NCBI GenBank assembly: GCA_959018215.1
Contig: CAUEKL010000067.1
Span: 1-10,652 of the forward strand
Direction: 5' to 3'
From: an uncultured Gemmiger sp.
GTDB taxonomy: Bacteria > Bacillota > Clostridia > Oscillospirales > Ruminococcaceae
DNA length: 10,652 bases
Every line of letters starts with the position of its first letter. The first letter of the stretch is position 1. The position numbers and the translations under genes are program-made. Under the pieces are notes generated by a model, which was not told the DNA's origin, did not search any database, and saw only the letters and a program-made list of their open reading frames with translations. Positions 1-6,165 of the stretch are shown here, piece by piece.

Positions 1-468
1 GCGCCGGAGGAAGAAGTGGAAACTCCGGCAGAAGAGGAAGAGGTTCCGGAAGAGGAGACCCCGCTGGCTCCGGAAGCCGGTGAAGAGGAATCCATCGGCG
101 AAGAAGAGACCCCGCTGGCTGGCGGCAACGCAGCCTGGGCTCTGCTCAACCTGATCCTGACCATCCTCACCGCCCTTGGCAGCGTGCTGCTGCTCATCGG
201 TTACCTGGGCAAGAAGCGCAAGGAAGATGAGGAAGGCAACGAGGAATACACCGTCAAGAAGCACGGCTTCTGGCGCCTGGTCAGCCTGATCCCCGGCATC
301 GGTTCCATCATCGTCTTCATCCTGACCGAAGACATGAGCCTGCCCATGGCCTTTGTGGACCGCTGGACCCTGCTGATGGTCATCATCGCGGTGATCCAGA
401 TCGTCATCGCGGTCCTGAGCATGAAGGACAAGCAGGAACCCGATGAGGACGACGCCGCCAATGCCTGA
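1..468 (+). CDS. Surface protein 1, C-terminal end only (5'-truncated by window edge)
   Basis: This is the last 155 codons of a gene that begins upstream; the frame is open from base 1 and stops with TGA at 466-468. A GTG at 16 is in frame but has no ribosome binding site and lies inside an acidic stretch, so it is not a start. Visible order: Glu/Pro-rich tail (residues 1-18 of the fragment), a first ETPLA motif (19-23), SIGEEETPLAG (31-41), a hydrophobic helix (about 46-69), a charged linker starting KKRKEDEE (71-90), a second hydrophobic segment (91-108), TEDMSLPMAF, a third helix beginning WTLLMV (122-140), and a short acidic tail. The same arrangement ends proteins 2 and 3, so this is a paralogue. 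It is probably the membrane-anchoring end of a secreted adhesin. The family and function of the missing N-terminal part cannot be judged. There is no LPXTG motif. Confidence 0.85.
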   Translation, partial: APEEEVETPAEEEEVPEEETPLAPEAGEEESIGEEETPLAGGNAAWALLNLILTILTALGSVLLLIGYLGKKRKEDEEGNEEYTVKKHGFWRLVSLIPGIGSIIVFILTEDMSLPMAFVDRWTLLMVIIAVIQIVIAVLSMKDKQEPDEDDAANA

Positions 469-516
469 GGCGTGACCAGCCCTCTGAAACCGGAACGGAA
501 GACTCCGCTCTGAATC

Positions 517-555
517 AAAAAGCCCCGCACAGAATCATCTGTGCGGGGCTTTTCT
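517..555 (+). terminator. Rho-independent terminator of gene 1
   Basis: A 13-bp perfect stem, AGCCCCGCACAGA (521-533) with its complement at 538-550, closes a 4-base loop (ATCA). A-run 517-520 lies upstream and TTTTCTTT follows. It sits about 50 bases after the stop codon. Its sequence is a variant of the terminators after genes 2 and 3. Confidence 0.9.
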
Positions 556-697
556 TTGTGCCATAACAGGAATATGCCACAGAAAAAGTGAAGGCCCCGT
601 GAAAAGGCGACCTGTTTTTTTGCAAAAGTGCACAAAATTTTCCCTGAAAAATCAAACGGTCATAAACAAATGGATGATTTGAGAGGCGAACCGTGTT

Positions 698-731
698 TTG
701 TGACCGAATTGTGACCGGGCGAGAGTATGAT
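698..731 (+). promoter_or_regulatory. Predicted promoter of gene 2 with tandem TTGTGACCG motifs
   Basis: A good -10 hexamer TATGAT lies at 726-731. At the expected -35 distance there is no TTGACA-like hexamer (703-708 is ACCGAA). Instead the 11-base words TTGTGACCGAA (698-708) and TTGTGACCGGG (709-719) stand in direct tandem. The second word has the same spacing to the -10 as an identical word upstream of gene 3. A weak -35 with repeats suggests an activator-dependent promoter, but this is inference. The implied transcript start near 738 gives a leader of about 70 bases. Confidence 0.5.
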
Positions 732-751
732 AGAACCCGTAATCATTCATT

Positions 752-799
752 GCCCGGTTAATGGGCGACGCAATAAGGGCGAGAATGCCCGGAAGGGAG
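752..799 (+). promoter_or_regulatory. Gene 2 leader: two small hairpins and ribosome binding site
   Basis: Two short inverted repeats are visible: GCCC (752-755) with GGGC (763-766), and GGGC (777-780) with GCCC (787-790). The second abuts the Shine-Dalgarno GGAAGGGAG (791-799), which is 7 bases before ATG 807. Gene 3 has a comparable stem directly before its Shine-Dalgarno sequence. The stems are only 4 bp, so the ribosome binding site is well supported and a regulatory role for the hairpins is speculative. Confidence 0.45.
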
Positions 800-806
800 A
801 ATTTTC

Positions 807-3800
807 ATGGACAAGTTATGGTTCAAGGCACGCCGGGTGATCAGCGTTTTGCTGGTCTTTGCGATGCTGGCCTCCATCACGCCGGTCCAGGCCTTTGCGG
901 AAGATACCGCTCCGGTCGAAACCGCCGCGGCGGATGCCATGCCGGAAGAAAGCGTGCCGTCCGAGCCGGAGCAAGGCGGTACCGAACAGGCGCCTGCTGA
1001 GGCGGAAAACAACGATGATGAGCAGGTAACGGAGGAGGCAGCGGAAAGCCCTGCCCCGGAAACCGACCCGGCTGTTCCCGAAACAGCGCCGGAGGAACCC
1101 GTGAGTGACGAGGCACCTGCCGTGACCGGGGAGCAGCCCCAGGAACAGCCTGAAGAGCAGCCTGAGGAACAGTCCGAGGAGGATTCCCAACCGGCCGCCG
1201 AAGTGGAAGAACCCACCGCAGCACCGGAGGCAGAAGCTGCTGCGGAACCGGAAGAGAACACGGAGGCTGATGCGCAGACCGATGCCGCTGTGACGGTACC
1301 GGCGGAGGAAACCGCGCCCGCAGCACCTTCGGTCAGTCTCCGGACGCTGGAAGCTTCGGCGGGGAACACCGCGGTCTCCGTGACGGCGGAACTTCCCGCA
1401 GATGTGCAGGTCGTTGTGACCGAAATGAACGGCGACAGCCTGGGTGACGACAACATGCAGGCTTTGATGGAAGCGGTAAATAGTAATGATATTCGTGAAA
1501 TTGAAGCGTACGATATCACTTTGGCCGATGCGCAGGGAAATGAATACACATTGCCGGAAGGCCAGTCCGCTTCCGTGACTTTGTCCGGCATTGCCCTGCC
1601 CGGGGAAGAGGGCCTGACCCTGTACGCCGCGCATCTGAAGGCGGACGGTTCCGCCGACAGAGGGACCGTCAACGGAAGTGACGTGACCTTCACTGTGAAC
1701 TCCTTCAGCCCCTTTGTGGTGGCGGCGGTGGGCAATGCCCAGCCCGCCGCGGCGGAGGAGCCTGCACCGGAAGAACCCGCCGCAGACCCGGAGGAGGCTG
1801 CCCGGGCCGCGGAGGCCGGTACCTACGCCGCAGAGGCTAGTGCCTATTCCGGCCAAAGCAACTACTTTACCAACAGCACCACGGACCTCCACGTTCATAT
1901 TTATTACAGCAAGGACGGCAAGAACATCCAGGAAATCCTGCCCGGAGATACGATCTCCCTGCCGGAAATCACCGAGAAAACTGCCAAACAGGATCTGGTG
2001 GGCATTGAATTCTACATTGCAGTGGATCAGTACTTTGAATACGGGATGACCACCTTCACCGGAATTCAGGCGGGGGATGTGTACAGCATTGACCACAGCT
2101 CGGTGGCAAGACTGTCGGCCTCCTTCGGCCTGTTTAATTCCCGGAAATATACCGTGGATTTCTCTCAGGCCATCAGCCAGGCCAAAAAACGCGGCGCTAC
2201 CTACGCCTTTTACTATCAGGACAAGGGTCTGTCCGGCGGCAGCGTGGGCAGCAGAACCTTTGCGGTTACCACCAACCAGAAAGCTGAATTTGCCATCGTG
2301 ACCTATCACAATACCCAGAGTCAGGCGACCCAGGTGTATTACTATGAAGAGAACGTGCCTGCCAGCCTCTGGAGCGGCACCAGCACCAGCCTGGACTGGC
2401 TCAGCGGGGAAAACAACACCCGCCTGGTGGGGTGGAGCAAAACCCCCGGCGGAAGCAAGGTGTATGATCTTTCCCAGAAAATCACCCCCAAGGAAAACAT
2501 GGACCTGTATACCGTATGGGAAAAGGCAACCGTCACCGTGACCTATGACCTGAACGGCGGCAGCTGGGGTGATCTGAATGCTCCCTCGGATACCCCGAAC
2601 AAAGGGGAAGCCTATACCATCAGCAACCAGAAACCGACCCGTGACGGGTATGTATTCCAGGGCTGGATGATCGAGGGACAGGAGACGCTGTATCAGCCGG
2701 GGCAGAAGATTCCCGCGGAACAGATGCTGCAGGATGTGCGTCTGACCGCCAGCTGGAAGAATGCCCGGAGCTACACCCTTACCGTGACCCTTTCCACCGA
2801 ATCCGGCACGGTGCTGAGACAGGAAGAAAAAACCGTCGGATGGGATATCCTGGATGGCTACAAGGAGATGGCCGGGTATGTGCTGGCCAACACCGTGCTG
2901 GGAACGCAGTTTACCGGGGACAGCGGCGTCGGTGAGGCTGTCTGGACCCCCACTGTAAGCGAAGAGACCACCACTTATCAGGTGGCCGTCACCATCGGCG
3001 ACCATTCCGCCGAGCTGGTCACCGTCGCCTATGCCGCCAACGGCGGTACCGGGAACTTGCCTGAGAAGGTCACCCTGCTCAGGGGCGACGCCTATACAGT
3101 GGAACCCTGCGACCTGACCAAGACCGACCACGCTTTTACCGGCTGGCTGAACAGCGCCGATCATCAGACCTACAATGCCGCCGATGAAGACAGCAAAACC
3201 ATCGCGCATGTTGACACCGACATTACGCTGACCGCCCAGTGGGAGCAGACCGTATTCCACATTCGCTACCAGGTGAGCCCGGAAAAGAGCGGCACCCTGA
3301 CCTCCTATTCGGAAGACGTGGGAGTCGATGCCGCCGCCCGGGGCTCTGCTGCCCGGGCCGAGGAAGGCTGGCGATTTGTCAATTGGACCGACGAAACCGG
3401 GACGGAGGTCGAAACGGACGCAACACTGACTCCGGGCGAGGTTTCCGCCGACCGGGTGTATACGGCCAACTTTGCCCGGCAGACCGAAATCACCGTCAAG
3501 GCAAGCGATCTGCAGAAAACCTATGACGGACAGGCGATCGACGCGGACAACGGCGTGGAACTGACGGCCGGCACTCTGGCCGACGGGCACAGCCTGCAGG
3601 CGACCACAACGGTCACACCGGGTGTGATCAATGTGGGTCAGACCGGCACCCACTCCATTTCCGACCTGAAAGTTGTGGATGCTGACGGAAACGATGTTAG
3701 CTATCTGTACCACATTGCCAAGGAAACCGGCACCCTGACCATCACCCCGAAGACGGTGACGGTCACAGCCGAGAACAAGAGCAAGACCTACGGTGAGGCG

Positions 3801-5789
3801 GACCCGGAACTGACCGCCGTTGTGAACGGCGTCCTGGGCGAGGACACGGTGGAGTACACCCTCCGGCGTGAGGAAGGCACCGATGTGGGCAGCTATACCA
3901 TCCACGCCACCGGGGAAAAGACCCAGGGCAACTACCAGGTGACCTATGTGGACGGCACCCTGACCATCGGCCGGGCGACGCTGACCGACGACCAGGCCAA
4001 TGCGGCGGGCTTTAACCTGCCCTATGACGGCCAGACCCATTCCATCCAGGTGACCAACACCGAAGGTGTACAGGTGACCTGCACGGCGGACGGGGAAAAG
4101 ACCACCCTCGATGCCCTCAATGTGAGCGACAGCCGCCTTAACGTGGTTGTGACCTTCGAGAGTCCCAACTATGTGACCAAGACGGTGACGGTGGACAAGG
4201 TCATCACCCCGAAGATGGTGACGGTCACAGCCGAGAACAAGAGCAAGACCTACGGTGAGGCGGACCCGGAACTGACCGCCGTTGTGAACGGCGTCCTGGG
4301 CGAGGACACGGTGGAGTACACCCTCCGGCGTGAGGAAGGCACCGATGTGGGCAGCTATACCATCCACGCTACCGGGGAAAAGACCCAGGGCAACTATCAG
4401 GTGACCTATGTGGACGGCACCTTTTATATTACAGCCCGTCCGGTGACCATTACCGCCCGCGATGCATACAAGCTGGCGGGTGCGGCTGATCCGGATTACA
4501 AGGCCGCTTTCGGCGCCGAGGTGACCAATGCGGCGGCAGGGGAAACCCTGGACTTCACCATTGTGCGCACCAATGCGGGCGTGGAAGCGGCCGGGCAGTA
4601 TCCGGATGTGCTGGCCGTCCGCCTGGAAGAGGACAGCGCCGTCAACAGCAACTATGACATCACCACTGTGAACGGCAATCTGACCATCTTTGCGGATGAA
4701 AAGGGCAAAGCCGATCCCGAAACGCCCACCGGAGAGACCGGGGACGGAATTCCCGATTCCTTCCAGACCATCTTCCGGTACATCAGCGCCGGCAACGGCA
4801 CCGTGACCGGTCAGGTCTATGAAGTATATACCGCCGACAACTGGCAGGAAAGCTGGCAGACCGCCGCCAAACCGGTGGTGCAGCCCAAGGCGGAGACGGA
4901 AGTTTCCCCCGCCGACGGCTATACCTTCCGCAACTTCACCGCCGACCGGGGCGGCAGCTGGGCTGATGTCCAGGCCGTCCGCAGCATGGCGGCCACGGAC
5001 CTGGATACCGTGTTTACGGCAAACTTCACCCTGCGCACCGACCTGAGCTACACCGTCCGCTATCTGGAGGACGGCACCGCCGGGGTTCTGGCCGGGGAAA
5101 AGACCGTGGGCGGCCAGACCTTCGGCACCACGGTGACCGAGACGGCCCCCGATATTGCCGGCTACACCCTGACCAGCGACAAAAATCCCCAGAGCATTAC
5201 CATCGGTACCGGGGAAAATGTGATTACCTTCTATTATAAGGCGGTCGGGGAGACGGCAGCCGTGACGGTTCCCGCCGCAAGCCCCGCGCCGCTGACGGCA
5301 TCCGCCGCGGCATCTCCCGCCGCGCCCGCTGCCACGGCTCCTTCCCCGGCACCTGCCGCCACGGCAGCACCGGAAGAAGCCGGCGCCGAGGAAGAACCGG
5401 AACAGATTCCGGACGAGGAAACCCCGCTGGCGCCTGAAGCCGGTGCGGAAGAGTCCATCGGGGAGGAGGAAACGCCTCTGGCCGGTTCCAACAACACCTG
5501 GGCCGTGCTCAACCTGGTCCTGGCCGTGCTGACCGCCCTGGGCGGCGTGCTGCTGGTGCTGGGGTACCTGCTGCGCCGCAAGCGCAATGCCTGGCGTTTG
5601 GCATCTCTGGTCCCGGCGGTTGCCGCCGTTGCGGCCTTCCTGCTGACCGAGGATGTGAGCCGGACCATGGCCTTTGCGGACAAGTGGACCATGCTGATGG
5701 TCATCCTTGCGGTGATCCAGATCGTCATCGCGGTCCTGACCATGAAAGACCGGGAAGAACCCGAAGACGATGACCGGGCCGACGCCTGA
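807..5789 (+). CDS. Large multidomain surface adhesin-like protein (protein 2, MBG/Flg_new/MucBP-type modules)
   Basis: This 1660-residue secreted protein is probably displayed on the cell surface for adhesion. ATG 807 is supported by GGAAGGGAG at 791-799 and by a signal peptide aligned with those of proteins 3 and 4: MDKLWFKARR, a hydrophobic core, and AFA|ED cleavage near residue 31. Next come an acidic Glu/Pro/Ala stalk (32-172, with QPEEQ repeats), a beta-rich domain ending SFSPFVV (about 173-310) and a second Ala/Glu/Pro linker. A domain shared with protein 4, and distantly with protein 3, follows (352-494, core GIEFYIAVD). Then come Flg_new/InlB B-repeat-like modules (about 495-571, 575-650, 738-812, 816-893; marks DLNGG, GW, TASW, TAQW). 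MBG-like modules span 895-1300, including two nearly identical copies (979-1051, 1133-1205). GDGIPD (1312-1317), a TSP3/dockerin-like acidic loop, precedes another InlB-like module and a MucBP-like module (1415-1478). A Pro/Ala spacer leads to the ETPLA and three-helix C-terminus (1538-1660). It appears to be monocistronic. The ligand is unknown; domain names come from motif recognition, not a search. Confidence 0.93.
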   Translation: MDKLWFKARRVISVLLVFAMLASITPVQAFAEDTAPVETAAADAMPEESVPSEPEQGGTEQAPAEAENNDDEQVTEEAAESPAPETDPAVPETAPEEPVSDEAPAVTGEQPQEQPEEQPEEQSEEDSQPAAEVEEPTAAPEAEAAAEPEENTEADAQTDAAVTVPAEETAPAAPSVSLRTLEASAGNTAVSVTAELPADVQVVVTEMNGDSLGDDNMQALMEAVNSNDIREIEAYDITLADAQGNEYTLPEGQSASVTLSGIALPGEEGLTLYAAHLKADGSADRGTVNGSDVTFTVNSFSPFVVAAVGNAQPAAAEEPAPEEPAADPEEAARAAEAGTYAAEASAYSGQSNYFTNSTTDLHVHIYYSKDGKNIQEILPGDTISLPEITEKTAKQDLVGIEFYIAVDQYFEYGMTTFTGIQAGDVYSIDHSSVARLSASFGLFNSRKYTVDFSQAISQAKKRGATYAFYYQDKGLSGGSVGSRTFAVTTNQKAEFAIVTYHNTQSQATQVYYYEENVPASLWSGTSTSLDWLSGENNTRLVGWSKTPGGSKVYDLSQKITPKENMDLYTVWEKATVTVTYDLNGGSWGDLNAPSDTPNKGEAYTISNQKPTRDGYVFQGWMIEGQETLYQPGQKIPAEQMLQDVRLTASWKNARSYTLTVTLSTESGTVLRQEEKTVGWDILDGYKEMAGYVLANTVLGTQFTGDSGVGEAVWTPTVSEETTTYQVAVTIGDHSAELVTVAYAANGGTGNLPEKVTLLRGDAYTVEPCDLTKTDHAFTGWLNSADHQTYNAADEDSKTIAHVDTDITLTAQWEQTVFHIRYQVSPEKSGTLTSYSEDVGVDAAARGSAARAEEGWRFVNWTDETGTEVETDATLTPGEVSADRVYTANFARQTEITVKASDLQKTYDGQAIDADNGVELTAGTLADGHSLQATTTVTPGVINVGQTGTHSISDLKVVDADGNDVSYLYHIAKETGTLTITPKTVTVTAENKSKTYGEADPELTAVVNGVLGEDTVEYTLRREEGTDVGSYTIHATGEKTQGNYQVTYVDGTLTIGRATLTDDQANAAGFNLPYDGQTHSIQVTNTEGVQVTCTADGEKTTLDALNVSDSRLNVVVTFESPNYVTKTVTVDKVITPKMVTVTAENKSKTYGEADPELTAVVNGVLGEDTVEYTLRREEGTDVGSYTIHATGEKTQGNYQVTYVDGTFYITARPVTITARDAYKLAGAADPDYKAAFGAEVTNAAAGETLDFTIVRTNAGVEAAGQYPDVLAVRLEEDSAVNSNYDITTVNGNLTIFADEKGKADPETPTGETGDGIPDSFQTIFRYISAGNGTVTGQVYEVYTADNWQESWQTAAKPVVQPKAETEVSPADGYTFRNFTADRGGSWADVQAVRSMAATDLDTVFTANFTLRTDLSYTVRYLEDGTAGVLAGEKTVGGQTFGTTVTETAPDIAGYTLTSDKNPQSITIGTGENVITFYYKAVGETAAVTVPAASPAPLTASAAASPAAPAATAPSPAPAATAAPEEAGAEEEPEQIPDEETPLAPEAGAEESIGEEETPLAGSNNTWAVLNLVLAVLTALGGVLLVLGYLLRRKRNAWRLASLVPAVAAVAAFLLTEDVSRTMAFADKWTMLMVILAVIQIVIAVLTMKDREEPEDDDRADA
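3740..3959 (+). repeat. 220-bp direct repeat, copy A (MBG-like module)
   Basis: Copy A matches 4202-4421 with three base differences (3754 C/T, 3908 C/T, 3935 C/T) over 220 bases, by direct comparison. Only the first changes the protein (Thr to Met). It encodes the module running from TAENKSKTYGEADPEL to QVTYVDGT. The 462-bp offset is exactly 154 codons, so recombination between copies would stay in frame. Confidence 0.95.
4202..4421 (+). repeat. 220-bp direct repeat, copy B (MBG-like module)
   Basis: This is the second copy of the repeat at 3740-3959. The 242 bases between the copies encode a different beta-rich module (from about RATLTDDQANAAG to VTVDKVITPK). Near-identity at synonymous positions indicates recent duplication or gene conversion rather than selection on protein sequence alone. 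Confidence 0.95.
5415..5786 (+). other. Conserved C-terminal anchor module of protein 2
   Basis: Residues 1537-1660 hold ETPLA at 1538, a second ETPLAG at 1555, a helix from Trp1565, the basic stretch LLRRKRN, a second hydrophobic segment from about 1594, TEDVSRTMAF, and a third helix beginning WTMLMV. The tail is acidic. Protein 1 (bases 49-465) has the same order and the same 17-residue motif spacing; protein 3 (8557-8901) has 16. Bases 5709-5739 are identical to 388-418. The likely role is membrane anchoring or export sorting, by inference. Confidence 0.75.
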
Positions 5790-5838
5790 GGCGTGACCCC
5801 CTCATGAATCCCGGGGACGGAACTGCCGCCCCCGCCGC

Positions 5839-5874
5839 AAGCCCCGTGCAGAGCAATCTGCACGGGGCTTTTTT
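5839..5874 (+). terminator. Rho-independent terminator of gene 2
   Basis: A 14-bp perfect stem, AAGCCCCGTGCAGA (5839-5852) with 5857-5870, closes a GCAA tetraloop (GNRA type) and is followed by a T-tract to 5874. It lies about 50 bases after the stop codon. Compared with the gene 1 terminator, the stem has paired compensatory changes (CGCAC against CGTGC). Confidence 0.93.
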
Positions 5875-5943
5875 GTGTGCCAACCGGCCGGACGGCAAGG
5901 CGGGACGGAACCTGCCATGCTCTGGTCACAAAAATAAAACCAG

Positions 5944-6065
5944 AGAAACGAAAACGCGGAATTTATTACCGTGCAGTTTTTACAAAAGATGGAAAACCAA
6001 TAGTGAGAAAAGAGTCTAATTGTCTGAAAAATATAAATGCATCCAATTACTTGTTGATTTTGTGA
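5944..6065 (+). pseudogene. Possible short gene remnant in the gene 2-gene 3 gap
   Basis: A reading frame here encodes RGIYYRAVFTKDGKPIVRK and then runs into unrelated AT-rich sequence, stopping at 6063-6065. The YYRAVFTKDGK run looks protein-like, resembling small uncharacterised Firmicutes proteins with a GKYYRA...KDGKRI pattern as I recall them. The frame has no convincing start or ribosome binding site and overlaps the gene 3 promoter at its end. It could equally be a chance open frame. Confidence 0.2.
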
Positions 6066-6082
6066 CCGGGATAGCGTATACT
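6054..6082 (+). promoter_or_regulatory. Predicted sigma-A-type promoter of gene 3
   Basis: TTGATT (6054-6059), a 17-base spacer and TATACT (6077-6082) make a good housekeeping promoter. The spacer begins with TTGTGACCGGG (6060-6070), placed 6 bases before the -10 exactly as at gene 2. The predicted start near 6089 leaves a leader of about 77 bases before ATG 6166. Confidence 0.65.
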
Positions 6083-6134
6083 AACCTGCGTAAAGTCATA
6101 CAGCAACCGCACCGGAGCCATCCGGCGCGATTAT

Positions 6135-6158
6135 GGGCCGTAACAGGCCCGGAAAGGA
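6135..6158 (+). promoter_or_regulatory. Gene 3 leader hairpin and start-deciding ribosome binding site
   Basis: A 5-bp stem GGGCC (6135-6139) with GGCCC (6146-6150) directly precedes the Shine-Dalgarno GGAAAGGA (6151-6158), 7 bases before ATG 6166. An in-frame ATG at 6133 lies upstream of this site and would add 11 residues before the conserved signal peptide, so 6166 is the better start. Confidence 0.55.
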
Positions 6159-6165
6159 TGGAATT

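Noticed and set aside
49..171. LPXTG-type sortase signal at the C-terminus
   Set aside because: The order motif, helix, basic residues is reminiscent of one, but ETPLAG lacks the LPXTG pattern, and two further hydrophobic segments follow the basic stretch, unlike a sortase substrate.
752..790. c-di-GMP (GEMM) riboswitch in the gene 2 leader, suggested by GGGCGACGCAA
   Set aside because: The resemblance is limited to about ten bases. The leader is too short and lacks the two-stem architecture, tetraloop and receptor of that class.
816..4367. Very long open frame (1183 codons) on the - strand opposite gene 2
   Set aside because: It lies wholly antisense to a gene with signal peptide, domain modules and ribosome binding site. 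Its translation is Gly/His/Arg/Val-rich without domains, as expected when a GC-rich codon bias removes stops from the complementary frame; the internal repeat duplicates part of it.
6133..6165. Upstream in-frame ATG as the start of gene 3
   Set aside because: It precedes the Shine-Dalgarno sequence at 6151-6158, lies in the leader hairpin region, and would add 11 residues before a signal peptide that aligns with the paralogues from 6166.
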